A DNA stretch of 64,000 nucleotides from a virus. The stretch spans positions 1 through 64,000 of IMG/VR virus record IMGVR_UViG_3300003323_000257; one strand, given 5' to 3'. Positions 52,848 to 61,522 of the stretch are shown here, piece by piece. How positions within the stretch are numbered: the first letter of the stretch is position 1; every line of letters starts with the position of its first letter. The notes under the pieces are model-generated. The model searched no databases and was not told where the DNA came from. It was given only the letters and a program-made list of their open reading frames with translations. Made by a program: the position numbers and the translations under genes.

Positions 52848-53647
52848 AAACCATCATGATTCAAAACCAAGATCGAAATATGAGTGCACGAGATTACCCG
52901 GACTCCACATTTCTACGTGTAACCTCAATGTTCCGAACCCTGCAAGGTGAAGGTCCATTCGCAGGCTTTCCAGCCGTGTTCCTTCGACTATCTGGATGTA
53001 ACTATGGTAGCAAAACGGATATGTGCACCTGGTGTGATACTTCCTTCCAATTTGACCATGGGCAGCTGCATACGATTGACCAGGTAGTAGCAGAGCTAAA
53101 TCATTTGGAAGGACGTCAGCCTTCTGACATTCTGGTAATCACTGGAGGGGAACCAACTCTTCAAAAAACTTTGCTAGGACTGATTTCAAAGGTATGGGCC
53201 AACAAATATTTCAAAACCATTCAAGTGGAAACCAATGGTACGCAGCCAAAGTTCTTTGAAGATGCTGAAGAGATGGGTCTCCTAGGTAAGGATAAAGTCA
53301 CCTTTGTAGTCTCACCGAAAGCTAACGAACGGCTCAAGAAATATCCTCAGGTTCACCCTAAGGTTAAATGGTGGGCGGATTGCTATAAGTTTGTCCTGTC
53401 TGCTGAAGAAGGTGACGCGCATCACGAAATTCCTGAATGGGCATTAACCGAGAAACATAAGCCTGTGTATGTAAGCCCTATGACAGTATACCTAAAACCA
53501 TATCAGGGTGAGGTGTCCTCTATTTGGGACGCTGACCTGGTGGATCAGGAACGCACCGCAGCAAACTACGCATACGCCGCTGCTTACGCCTTAAAACATA
53601 ACCTGCGTCTGAGTGTGCAAATGCACACCCTGACTGCCATAGCTTAA
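52844..53647 (+). CDS. queE: 7-carboxy-7-deazaguanine synthase (QueE)
   Basis: 267 aa. Radical-SAM enzyme with QGEG (34-37), cluster cysteines C52-x8-C61-x2-C64 (CNYGSKTDMCTWC), GGEP (101-104) and ETNGTQ. The long loop in the cysteine motif is the QueE variant. Converts 6-carboxytetrahydropterin to CDG. Ends with QMHTLTAIA as in family members. Confidence 0.93.
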   Translation: MKTIMIQNQDRNMSARDYPDSTFLRVTSMFRTLQGEGPFAGFPAVFLRLSGCNYGSKTDMCTWCDTSFQFDHGQLHTIDQVVAELNHLEGRQPSDILVITGGEPTLQKTLLGLISKVWANKYFKTIQVETNGTQPKFFEDAEEMGLLGKDKVTFVVSPKANERLKKYPQVHPKVKWWADCYKFVLSAEEGDAHHEIPEWALTEKHKPVYVSPMTVYLKPYQGEVSSIWDADLVDQERTAANYAYAAAYALKHNLRLSVQMHTLTAIA

Positions 53648-53656
53648 AGGACAAAC

Positions 53657-54325
53657 ATGAGTAAGACCAACGCTCAACTGGGACAGCAGATACACAAACA
53701 CCTGGAGGTGCTAGGTATCGAGACCCCTATGTTTGAAAATTCTCCGTCCGACCAGCTTAATATGATTACCAAGCTGGATCGCGTAGAGAAGCATTTTGCG
53801 GAGATCATGAAGTTACTCCAACTTAATCTTAATGATGACTCTCTAAGAGAGACACCAAGGCGAGTGGCAAAAATGTTTTTGAACGAGATTTTCTCCGGTC
53901 TTGATTACAATAATTTCCCTAAGTGCACCGTGATCGATAACAAGATGGGTGCTGACGAAATGGTGATCGAACGTAACATCACCATGAACTCCACTTGTGA
54001 ACATCATCTGTTGCCTATTATCGGGAAGGCACACGTAGCATACATTCCAGGTGCTAAGGTACTTGGTCTGTCCAAGATGAATCGGATTGTTCAGTTCTTC
54101 GCTGCACGTCCTCAAGTTCAGGAACGGTTGACTCTGCAAATTCATGCCGCCCTGTGTTTCATTCTTGAAACCAAAGACGTTGCGGTGGTAATCGAAGCCG
54201 AGCATATGTGTGTAAAGACCAGGGGCGTAGAGGACGCTTGCAGTGACACAGTGACTTCCAAAGTAAGTGGTGTATTCCGTAACCCAGTAACTCGTAATGA
54301 GTTCATCACCTTTACACGAAAATGA
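53657..54325 (+). CDS. folE: GTP cyclohydrolase I
   Basis: 222 aa. [24 protein letters not shown] (C114, H116/H117), [23 protein letters not shown] (C185) and the terminal R-N-P-V-T-R-N-E-F are the FolE signatures, with complete zinc ligands. It supplies dihydroneopterin triphosphate to QueD. Ribosome site AAAGGACAAAC; coupled to the HAD gene downstream. Confidence 0.95.
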   Translation: MSKTNAQLGQQIHKHLEVLGIETPMFENSPSDQLNMITKLDRVEKHFAEIMKLLQLNLNDDSLRETPRRVAKMFLNEIFSGLDYNNFPKCTVIDNKMGADEMVIERNITMNSTCEHHLLPIIGKAHVAYIPGAKVLGLSKMNRIVQFFAARPQVQERLTLQIHAALCFILETKDVAVVIEAEHMCVKTRGVEDACSDTVTSKVSGVFRNPVTRNEFITFTRK

Positions 54326-54843
54326 GCATACACATAACTGAACACGGCCGTGATCTGGTGATCCTAGATATCGACGGCTGTTTATTGGACTCGGACTCGC
54401 GTCTACCGCATTTGCTGGCAGGTGATCGTGAGACCTACGACTCTCTCCATCCCACGGATCGTACGTGGCCGGCAGGCCATGCAGTGTACCGCATGTTTCA
54501 ACGCCATCCAGACGTAACGGTGTTGTTCGTTACTGCTAGGCAGGAAAATGCCAGGCACTATACAATGGAGCAGCTTAACCGAGCATTAGGTAGCAGCTCT
54601 CCTGTTATGCCTTGGCAACTGCTGATGCGCCCTACAGGGTGTTCCGATCCAGATATTATCTTGAAGCCTCGTTTGATAGAGGAGGCTGGATGGTCTTTGG
54701 AGCGTATTCTTGTGGTAGTTGAAGACAGCGACGCCACTGTTGCTATGTGGCGATCCAAAGGAATTGAATGTTGGCAGCCGCGTTCAAGCACCCACAACAT
54801 AAACACAGTGCAGCTGGCAATCGATTTAAACACTAGTAAATAA
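54322..54843 (+). CDS. HAD-family phosphatase
   Basis: 173 aa. Motif I DIDGCLLD (16-23), motif II VTAR, motif [23 protein letters not shown]. Resembles the phosphatase domain of T4 polynucleotide kinase/phosphatase and related phage phosphatases. It is the last gene of the deazaguanine operon and could act on a nucleotide or pterin phosphate or on DNA 3' ends. Stop overlaps the motif at 54833. Confidence 0.8.
   Translation: MSIHITEHGRDLVILDIDGCLLDSDSRLPHLLAGDRETYDSLHPTDRTWPAGHAVYRMFQRHPDVTVLFVTARQENARHYTMEQLNRALGSSSPVMPWQLLMRPTGCSDPDIILKPRLIEEAGWSLERILVVVEDSDATVAMWRSKGIECWQPRSSTHNINTVQLAIDLNTSK
54833..54842 (+). promoter_or_regulatory. CTAGTAAATA promoter-like motif
   Basis: Exact copy overlapping the stop of the HAD gene, 37 nt before the next start (54880). 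Confidence 0.6.
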
Positions 54844-54879
54844 CTTACGTACCACCCAACATCAAACGAGGATACACAA

Positions 54880-55845
54880 ATGACGACTGACCAAGATTTC
54901 AACATCGCTGATTTGAATTTTCTGACCGAGGGATCGGTTTTCACCCGAGAGGACGGTCGGATGGCTCGCTTCCTGTTCCTGACCAACCAATCTCTGTCGG
55001 AAAAAATGAAGCAGAAGTTTCCACCGCAAGTGGTTTATGCAGACGAGAACGATAATATTCTCAGCTGCGACATCGACCGTTTCCTGGCTAAACGCAAGTT
55101 TGTTAATGTCATTCCTGAGTTGGAAGAACGCCTGCTCAATCTGCTTGCTGCCACCTCTTCGGAATCTGAAGAAACTCTGGACCTGGACTCCGATGATGAC
55201 CAACTGATCATCGAGGATACAGAATCGAGTGAATCCCAAGAAGGCGATCAACCTGCAGGAGACGATTTCATTGACAGCGATGAGAAACCTGTGGTTACTT
55301 TGCTTGCATCTCGTGATGATCTGCCTGTGGTAATCAATGTGGACCAATTTACTCAAGCCGTGTCGTCCTATCAGCAGAATCCAGGTGTCGAACCAGGCAC
55401 GCTGCAGCACACGCTGTTTATCCGCGAAGAGCCAGGCATTAGCAGCGAAACCATCTACGCTGCATTTAGCCCTACGCACGCGGACAAGAACGTTACCTAT
55501 GAGTTTCAAGTGGAGTACGAAGGTGAGAAGCGCACCGTCGAATGGGATACTTTCGCAGGTATCTATCCTGCAATCTTCTTCGGAAGCCGTATGTTCCAAG
55601 TGATCTTCTACGGTCCGCGAGTTCCTGCTGCAAGCTTGGTGGCCGCCGAGGAGTTGGCTCAGGAAAACACTGAGGTTATTACCGCTGCACCTGACGTGGA
55701 AATTCAACAAGGTCAACTGGTAGCCATCAATGAAGCCGGTCAAGCGGTTCCGGCGCAAGCTATTTCTAATCCTGCGGCTCAACCTGTTCAAGTGCAGGTA
55801 CAGCCTGTGGCGCAGGTTCAAGTCCAAGTGCAGGCCGCACAGTAA
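54880..55845 (+). CDS. multidomain protein with acidic linker and QV repeats (321 aa)
   Basis: N-terminal domain (1-90) helical. Acidic linker about 93-130 (ESEETLDLDSDDDQLIIEDT). Middle domain 135-255 beta-rich (GTLQHTLFIREEPGI, YEFQVEYEGEKRTVEWD). The C-terminus is a low-complexity run of Q-V-Q-V units (about 295-321). The plan recalls the acidic protein at 35423, and both sit directly behind promoter-like motifs. A structural or abundant late role is possible. A long open frame on the opposite strand is a shadow. Confidence 0.75.
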   Translation: MTTDQDFNIADLNFLTEGSVFTREDGRMARFLFLTNQSLSEKMKQKFPPQVVYADENDNILSCDIDRFLAKRKFVNVIPELEERLLNLLAATSSESEETLDLDSDDDQLIIEDTESSESQEGDQPAGDDFIDSDEKPVVTLLASRDDLPVVINVDQFTQAVSSYQQNPGVEPGTLQHTLFIREEPGISSETIYAAFSPTHADKNVTYEFQVEYEGEKRTVEWDTFAGIYPAIFFGSRMFQVIFYGPRVPAASLVAAEELAQENTEVITAAPDVEIQQGQLVAINEAGQAVPAQAISNPAAQPVQVQVQPVAQVQVQVQAAQ

Positions 55846-55854
55846 CATACACAA

Positions 55855-55894
55855 AGCCCAGTCATGGTCCTAAGAGCTGTGGCTGGGCTTTTTC
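55855..55894 (+). terminator. rho-independent terminator
   Basis: AGCCCAGTCA pairs with TGGCTGGGCT (one G-T pair) around a long loop and is followed by a T-rich run; 9 nt after the stop at 55845. Confidence 0.85.
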
Positions 55895-55910
55895 TTTTTA
55901 GGAGTACAAG

Positions 55911-56930
55911 TTGAAAGTACGCAAAGGTGATTACTGTGTGGCTCGTCAGGAGCAAGGAAAAGACTACCTGTTCAAGGCCCTAGCTGATTCCGATGCCAAA
56001 TCGGTTGAAGCTGTGTTGGAAAAGGACTGCCATATTCAAGGCATGCGACACACTTTGACTGTCGCTTTGTCTGATGTGGTGGTCAATCTTGGTCCTGATC
56101 CACATCCAGGTAAGGTCTACGGCCACGATGTAGGGTCCGTGCATCGTAAACGTGTAACCCACAAAGCATTTGGTGATGTACACTTCTTTTATCGGCCAGA
56201 GAAGCAGGTCATTACCGACCTCAGCGAAGCGATGACCAAAGTTGGTGCGGCCTTAAAGAAACAAGGGACTTCCTTTTTGTTGTCCAACGTGGTATTCGAA
56301 GTCCTGCCTTTTAATGGTGAGAAATACGCAGGTCGATTCATGATGTCAAAGAACGACAAAATACCAAAGCGTATTCAGATTCGTCCAGAAATTATGCCGG
56401 CCTCCGAATATGCTTACGTGCTATATCATGAGCTTGGCCACAACCTGCACATGGATTTTTGCAAGGCCTCAAAGAAGTTGAACGCTCAGTGGCTAAAACT
56501 GTTCAACACCTCTATTAGGGTAGAAACCATTAAGAAGGATAAAAGCCTGCACTTAATGAATGCTTTGATGGCAGGCGAAGAGTGTCCTTCTGACTTTAAA
56601 CGAGGTCTGGACGAGGACGACGCCTTGGCCTTCAAATGGATCATTCGGACGATCCAGCAGGTAAATGGGTTAGCCATTCAAGACCTAGACACCTTGTTTG
56701 AAGCCGATATGAAGGAGGAGATCGCCAAGGTATGGCCAGTGCGCAACATCCCTCGAAAAGAATTGGCTCCTATCATCTCTGATTACGCTGCGGTGAGCTT
56801 TAAGGAGACGTTCGCTGAAGCCTACGCATTCTACATGACAAAGAAGAAACTGCCTGAATCCATCGTTAAACTTCTTGAACGCTCCATTTCCTACGCAAAG
56901 GCCAATCATGACAAAACTGGCGAAAGCTGA
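55911..56930 (+). CDS. zinc metalloprotease-like protein, TTG start
   Basis: 339 aa. TTG 8 nt after TAGGAG. Zincin motif YHELGHNLH (H173, E174, H177); downstream KETFAEAYAFY (about 300-310) offers the third glutamate. The N-terminal 100 residues are a separate domain. A cytoplasmic protease of this kind could process phage proteins or attack a host factor. Substrate unknown; no signal peptide. Confidence 0.75.
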   Translation: MKVRKGDYCVARQEQGKDYLFKALADSDAKSVEAVLEKDCHIQGMRHTLTVALSDVVVNLGPDPHPGKVYGHDVGSVHRKRVTHKAFGDVHFFYRPEKQVITDLSEAMTKVGAALKKQGTSFLLSNVVFEVLPFNGEKYAGRFMMSKNDKIPKRIQIRPEIMPASEYAYVLYHELGHNLHMDFCKASKKLNAQWLKLFNTSIRVETIKKDKSLHLMNALMAGEECPSDFKRGLDEDDALAFKWIIRTIQQVNGLAIQDLDTLFEADMKEEIAKVWPVRNIPRKELAPIISDYAAVSFKETFAEAYAFYMTKKKLPESIVKLLERSISYAKANHDKTGES

Positions 56931-57156
56931 TATTGACGCAGAAGATTGGGAACCGAGTCTTTCTTATCCAGAAAATGAAGTAGAGTGCATGCAAGGTCAT
57001 CGGTTTCTTAGTCATTCCAAATTTAGCGGACGTTTGGTTGCTATCGTCTCCCGTAATCCGTGCCCTGTGTGTCGTGGCTACATGCTGAGGGCTTCCCATG
57101 GCGTACCAGAGCGCCAGAGTCTGACTCGTAAAGACGTAGGTGACATCGATGGATAA
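56908..57156 (+). CDS. zinc-binding protein (82 aa)
   Basis: Start at MTKLAKADIDAEDWEPSLSY inside the protease gene's end (23-nt overlap). C-x-x-G-H then C-P-V-C form one zinc site. Basic end. Unknown function. Confidence 0.7.
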   Translation: MTKLAKADIDAEDWEPSLSYPENEVECMQGHRFLSHSKFSGRLVAIVSRNPCPVCRGYMLRASHGVPERQSLTRKDVGDIDG

Positions 57157-57592
57157 GAACTATATTGATTGGGTGATCAATTCATCCAAATGGTTGTTTG
57201 AGGAAACGGAGAAACGTTTGAAGTACTCTCCATTTGACCACAATCAATTCCACTGGTGGTTGATTCATTCCAAAGGACCTCACTTCTTTGCTCTCCGTGA
57301 TCTCCTGAGAAAAGATGGATACACCTTCTTCGTCACTGCTGAACCTATTGCTCTTACTACCTTAGAGAACTCTGTTGTATTGACGGCCTTTTGCGTAAGT
57401 GAATCCACAGCACAGGTTAGAGTTCGCGGTCAATGGTTGCCTCGTAGCCAAATGCCATTGTATGTGGAAGCAGGGCAATGGGATTGCCCTCAGATGAATC
57501 CTCTGTTTGATTGGACAGAAGATCAAGCCTGGGCCTATCTCATTGATCGTAAGATCGTCCTACCTGAAGATTTTGGTAAGGAGATCGAATGA
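57149..57592 (+). CDS. hypothetical protein (147 aa)
   Basis: MDKNYIDWVINSSKWLFEET; Trp-rich alpha/beta protein (HNQFHWWLIHSKGPHFFALR), ending WAYLIDRKIVLPEDF. Overlaps its neighbours by 8 and 4 nt. Not recognised. Confidence 0.7.
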   Translation: MDKNYIDWVINSSKWLFEETEKRLKYSPFDHNQFHWWLIHSKGPHFFALRDLLRKDGYTFFVTAEPIALTTLENSVVLTAFCVSESTAQVRVRGQWLPRSQMPLYVEAGQWDCPQMNPLFDWTEDQAWAYLIDRKIVLPEDFGKEIE

Positions 57593-57756
57593 AGCTATTT
57601 AAACCACAAAACGCTGAGGATTTTAATCGTGATCTTCTGGAAGAAGCACAACGAGAAATAGTTAAACACCTGGCTGCAGTGGAGTATAGCCAGGCAATGA
57701 TCAAGTTGTACCAAGAGCGTATTACACGACTGGAGCCTAGCCATGCTAAGAGCTAA
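57589..57756 (+). CDS. hypothetical small protein (55 aa)
   Basis: MKLFKPQNAEDFNRDLLEEA: single charged helix with coiled-coil character. Starts in an ATGA overlap and ends 14 nt inside the next gene. No family recognised; frame fit supports it. Confidence 0.65.
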   Translation: MKLFKPQNAEDFNRDLLEEAQREIVKHLAAVEYSQAMIKLYQERITRLEPSHAKS

Positions 57757-58216
57757 CTTCATTGAAGTACGAGTCCGTGACGCGGTACGCGATGAGATGC
57801 GCAAACGATTGGCTTCAAGAAAATATCTGTCGAAATCGTATCGAGCATACCTGAGTCGTTTTCGTCGTCTTCATTGTCTGGAGTACCGTCAAGAAGGTGA
57901 AACTCCAATAGAGGCTTTCGGTCGGGTAATGAACGAACACCTTATCATGATGGCTAGCCGTCCTGGATTCGCGAGGCTGATGTTGGATAAAGACAGTCTG
58001 ATGATGCAGCAGTACAGAGAGGATCAAGCGAAGATAAAAGAAAAAGTCGACCACATTCTTGCACAGTTGCTTCCGTATGACCGTCGACTCAACTATGATC
58101 GTCACTGCATTGGCGGCCACATCACGGACATCGATAAAGGCTTTAATCCAAGGTACGGCACTTCTTTGACGGAAATCATCCTTGGTAGAAGTTATTCACC
58201 TTGTCCGGAGACGTAA
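57743..58216 (+). CDS. hypothetical basic helical protein (157 aa)
   Basis: MLRANFIEVRVRDAVRDEMR; Arg-rich N-terminal helices (RAYLSRFRRLHCLEYR), a second helical part (EDQAKIKEKVDHILAQLLPY), then a His/Gly-rich stretch (RHCIGGHITD). Possible nucleic-acid binding. No family recognised. Confidence 0.75.
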   Translation: MLRANFIEVRVRDAVRDEMRKRLASRKYLSKSYRAYLSRFRRLHCLEYRQEGETPIEAFGRVMNEHLIMMASRPGFARLMLDKDSLMMQQYREDQAKIKEKVDHILAQLLPYDRRLNYDRHCIGGHITDIDKGFNPRYGTSLTEIILGRSYSPCPET

Positions 58217-58540
58217 ATGGAAACTATCGATTTCACTCCTCATGATATCATCAAGGAAGTTACCAAAATAGGTGACGTTTCTGAGATTAGCCTCAGCAAG
58301 GATCTATTGAAACGATTAACCAATGGGCTGCATAAGCAGAAGGGTAATCCATTCGATAACTACTTCGATTACAACCATATGGAACCTAGTCGAAGGGGGT
58401 CAAAGAAAGTCCCTGTAGGCTATATGTTCGGTATGTTAGTCCTTGTCGACACCGACCTCATCGACAAAACTTTGATTCTCACTGGAGGACAAACTCAAAT
58501 GCGATTCATCGTTCGAGACCTACCATGTCCAGAATCCTAA
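58217..58540 (+). CDS. hypothetical protein (107 aa)
   Basis: METIDFTPHDIIKEVTKIGD directly after the previous stop. Mixed fold with a C-terminal beta section (GYMFGMLVLVDTDLIDKTLI). No domain recognised. Confidence 0.75.
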   Translation: METIDFTPHDIIKEVTKIGDVSEISLSKDLLKRLTNGLHKQKGNPFDNYFDYNHMEPSRRGSKKVPVGYMFGMLVLVDTDLIDKTLILTGGQTQMRFIVRDLPCPES

Positions 58541-58749
58541 CTGACACCGAAGCTCTTCACCGACTTTCCATTGGTGAAACCTTATACGTAGGCATCTGGG
58601 CGTACACGCGAAGTAGCCGCTACATGACGTGTGGGTGCTGCGACGACTCGGACGACTTCGAGGACATTGACGAGGCTATGGACAGCCTGCGCAAATGCAC
58701 CGACAACTTCACTCAATCATTCATCAATCTAAAGGAAGACAATGAGTAA
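58525..58749 (+). CDS. hypothetical protein with Cys cluster (74 aa)
   Basis: C-G-C-C near residue 36 followed by an acidic stretch (DDSDDFEDIDEAMDSLRK). Overlaps neighbours by 16 and 8 nt. May be a small metal-binding protein. Confidence 0.7.
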   Translation: MSRILTDTEALHRLSIGETLYVGIWAYTRSSRYMTCGCCDDSDDFEDIDEAMDSLRKCTDNFTQSFINLKEDNE

Positions 58750-59668
58750 CTTACTGACCGACCGTGAGAATCAAATCAAAGTTAAGATCATCGCTGATTC
58801 CGTGGCACCGAATGGTGCGCGAATCACAAGCTACGAACTGGAATACCATCGCTACATTCATGCTGAATTCATGACGCACCGTGTGTTCTCCAAGAATGCG
58901 GCATCGTCGCGAGCTATCCCTGCCGCCAAACTTCTTCAATTGGTGCGAGATGAACCTATGCTGCCTGTACACCTCGGTATGAATCAGGGCGGCATGCAGG
59001 CTCAGCAGGAACTTCCGCCTGACGTACAGCAACGCATTCTGGATGTATGGGAAGAACTGGGCGGCATCATCGCTGACAAGGTGGAGTACTTGGCCTCGTT
59101 GGGTCTGCACAAGCAGGTTGTAAATCGTCCACTGGAGTCCATGCTGCCGATCAAGGTAATCGCCACAGGTACCGAGTACAACAACTTCTTCGAACTACGC
59201 GATTCCCAATATGCGCAGCCGGAGTTTCGCGTCCTGGCGCACAAGATGCGTGTGGCACGTGACGAATCAACTCCTACTCCATTAGCATACGGCGAATGGC
59301 ATCTTCCATACGTTACTACTGAAGATCGCCTGTGGGCAAAAATCAATGTTAAGAATGTCGACCGTACTCTTTGCTGGCTTTCGTCTGCGCGTTGTGCCCG
59401 TGTAACCCACGCACTAGGTGGCCTAACTTCCAAGACAATTGAGGAAGAGATCGGAAAAGGCAAGGAGTTGTTTGCTGTCAAACATATGAGTCCGTTTGAG
59501 CACATTGCTACACCTGCAGACTTCAGTACAGCTACTGAAGATGATGTAAAGGCTCTGATTGACCACCTGGCAACACCTGAATCAACTTGTCCTGCTGTCT
59601 TCGACGTACGCAATCTGCGCGGTTGGCGCTCCATGCGCTCCTACATCGAAAACGGTGAACTTCAATGA
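58742..59668 (+). CDS. thyX: flavin-dependent thymidylate synthase-like (ThyX)
   Basis: 308 aa. MTHRVFSKNAASSRAIP (44-60) is the ThyX R-H-R-x7-S counterpart (here T-H-R...S-x-N-x-x-S-S-R). The Q/R-rich substrate region and HMSPFEHIATP follow; NLRGWRSMRSYIE is the typical C-terminal signature. It makes dTMP using methylenetetrahydrofolate, NADPH and FAD. Slightly divergent motif and longer than the usual 220-250 aa. Confidence 0.88.
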   Translation: MSNLLTDRENQIKVKIIADSVAPNGARITSYELEYHRYIHAEFMTHRVFSKNAASSRAIPAAKLLQLVRDEPMLPVHLGMNQGGMQAQQELPPDVQQRILDVWEELGGIIADKVEYLASLGLHKQVVNRPLESMLPIKVIATGTEYNNFFELRDSQYAQPEFRVLAHKMRVARDESTPTPLAYGEWHLPYVTTEDRLWAKINVKNVDRTLCWLSSARCARVTHALGGLTSKTIEEEIGKGKELFAVKHMSPFEHIATPADFSTATEDDVKALIDHLATPESTCPAVFDVRNLRGWRSMRSYIENGELQ

Positions 59669-59958
59669 AAACCGTATTACATATCAAGGTGGGTTCAGAC
59701 GAGTATCCAGATCCAACTCCTGAGGATCTTGTGTCCGTCTTGGACGAATACACGGCACTATCAGAGACTCCATGGCCTACAGAAGAGTTTCATCTTAGTT
59801 CTGGTGAAGCCTTACTTTGGAAGATTCCAGATACCTACTCCGACGAGGAGCGTGCACATCTAAAATCTATGGTGGACTACGCACTCCGAGATACGCGAGG
59901 TGCCACCATAGTTACAAAACGAGATATTCAGTTCTATAAGAAAGGGGAAAAGCAATGA
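59665..59958 (+). CDS. hypothetical protein (97 aa)
   Basis: MKTVLHIKVGSDEYPDPTPE; acidic, with EALLWKIPDTYSDEERAHLK. Coupled by ATGA to ThyX and to the next gene. No domain recognised. Confidence 0.75.
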   Translation: MKTVLHIKVGSDEYPDPTPEDLVSVLDEYTALSETPWPTEEFHLSSGEALLWKIPDTYSDEERAHLKSMVDYALRDTRGATIVTKRDIQFYKKGEKQ

Positions 59959-61088
59959 GTGACTTGAAAGATGGTGAACCAACCGGTCTGTTAAATCACG
60001 ATGGTAGCATGATGGAGGTTAACTGCTACGTGCACGATCAAACAGGCGAAAAGCATCGCTGTGGTGTTCGTTGGGTGCCTATTACTGATGAAATAAAAGA
60101 AAAAATCATCAACGGTAATACTCAAACAGTAAGTATGGGTGCCATTGTGTCCGACGACATGAAAGCACGTATGCCAACGGAAGACCATCTAGCTGAAGTG
60201 GAAGCTAAAGCATGGAACAAACCTGACAAGTGGCCTTATATTGAAATAGGGAAAGAAGTCATGATACATGATGGTGGTGTTTGGACAGCTGCGGTTAAAG
60301 ATCGTGTATCACTGATTAACGTGCCTCCAGGCACAAATCATCAAAGGGCTAAGGAATGTCTGGCCGCCCACGAATCCTTAATTAAGGGTAAAGGTCTAAC
60401 CACCACCAAGATACCTGAGCCAGGACCAAATTATGGAACTGCAGACAATCCATTGTTAGCCGAAGCTACAAAGCAAACGGTAGAAGAAAATTCTGTAGGA
60501 AGCAAAGGCACCATACACTCTCCGTTTGAACGCGGTGCACAGTCCTTGTGGTCAAAGAAAATCAATAATGAGGTCGTTGGATTTCAACCGGACTCTGTAA
60601 GCTTGACTACAGAAGGCGTTCAAATGTGCGGGCGCGGTTTCGTGAACACTGGTACCAGTCATTTAGAAACCGAAATCACTGTAGGTCCAGGCTTAACGTC
60701 TCCAGATAGCGTTGTTACTTACGATCCGACACCAGAACAGCGTAAGGAAATCGCACGCGAATACGCGCTGTCGATTATCACTGAATTTGAGTTCCGTGCC
60801 AAGGCTGCAGAACATTCTGGACACAACGTCAATTACTACTCGGTCCCTGTGCGCAATCCAAAACGTCCGGAGCGCCTTCCATACATCTTCGAAGTCGAAG
60901 ATTTGATACAAGCGCTCCGACTGAACTTCCATGAAGGCACAGTGTTGAAATCGTTGATTCGCTCTGCTACTGAACGAGAACTCGGTTTGGTTAAACAAGG
61001 AGGTGACTCCATTCGTGATGCAGAGAAAATGATACATAGTTCGCAGGAACTTCTGCGAGATCGTAAGTTGACACGAGATTCGAAATGA
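59955..61088 (+). CDS. protein with C-terminal DUF3310-like domain (377 aa)
   Basis: The N-terminal 270 residues are unrecognised and Gly/Thr-rich in the middle. Residues about 290-365 (YYSVPVRNPKRPERLPYIFE, VEDLIQALRLNFHEGTVLKS, LIRSATERELGLVKQGGDSI, RDAEKMIHSSQELL) follow the DUF3310 order (Y-x-x-P ... D-x-h-x-x-x-x-L-x-F-x-x-G-x-x-x-K-x-h-x-R ... D-h-x-K-A). DUF3310 is linked to nucleotide-kinase-like phage proteins. The adjacent ThyX supports a nucleotide-metabolism setting. Confidence 0.65.
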   Translation: MSDLKDGEPTGLLNHDGSMMEVNCYVHDQTGEKHRCGVRWVPITDEIKEKIINGNTQTVSMGAIVSDDMKARMPTEDHLAEVEAKAWNKPDKWPYIEIGKEVMIHDGGVWTAAVKDRVSLINVPPGTNHQRAKECLAAHESLIKGKGLTTTKIPEPGPNYGTADNPLLAEATKQTVEENSVGSKGTIHSPFERGAQSLWSKKINNEVVGFQPDSVSLTTEGVQMCGRGFVNTGTSHLETEITVGPGLTSPDSVVTYDPTPEQRKEIAREYALSIITEFEFRAKAAEHSGHNVNYYSVPVRNPKRPERLPYIFEVEDLIQALRLNFHEGTVLKSLIRSATERELGLVKQGGDSIRDAEKMIHSSQELLRDRKLTRDSK

Positions 61089-61522
61089 CTACCAACTACA
61101 GCACCAGAACCCGTCAACGTAACGTAGACTACAGGGCTATCCTAGATTATGTAAGGAAAAATCCTAACGTTACCGCTTCTGCTGTAGTGCAAGCCTTTCC
61201 TCATTTATCTGTGGCCAAAGTTGAAAAAGCAATGACTGTACTTCAACGGATGAACTTCTTATATGTCTCTCGTAAGGAGAAGTCACATGGAGTTTCTTAC
61301 CGCCATTACTATTCGGTAGCAGATTATAGTGAAGAATATTTGGACCAGGAGCTGCCCTTGGAGCGACCAAAAGACTACATTAGGTCATATAAGGTGAAAC
61401 CTAAATCCTATGTGGTGTCTAACGTTGCACGAGATCCATTGGACACCTATTTGATGGGTTCTGGTGAAGCCCCGAGTTTAGCCTTTCACAGGAGTCAATA
61501 TGTCTCTACTGCATCCAAATAG
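61085..61522 (+). CDS. winged-helix protein A of a tandem pair (145 aa)
   Basis: Winged helix about 15-80 (YRAILDYVRKNPNVTASAVV, VAKVEKAMTVLQRMNFLYVS, YRHYYSVA). The C-terminal tail reads ARDPLDTYLMGSGEAPSLAF, nearly repeated in the next protein. Predicted regulator; no helix assignment of target. Confidence 0.7.
   Translation: MTTNYSTRTRQRNVDYRAILDYVRKNPNVTASAVVQAFPHLSVAKVEKAMTVLQRMNFLYVSRKEKSHGVSYRHYYSVADYSEEYLDQELPLERPKDYIRSYKVKPKSYVVSNVARDPLDTYLMGSGEAPSLAFHRSQYVSTASK

Noticed and set aside
54862-55854. 330-codon open frame on the minus strand opposite 54880-55845
   Set aside because: Mirror of a real gene with promoter-like motif, ribosome site and terminator on the plus strand; the translation is Leu/His/Arg-rich as expected for a shadow.
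59002-59634. 210-codon minus-strand frame opposite thyX
   Set aside because: Ser/Arg-rich shadow of an unmistakable ThyX gene.
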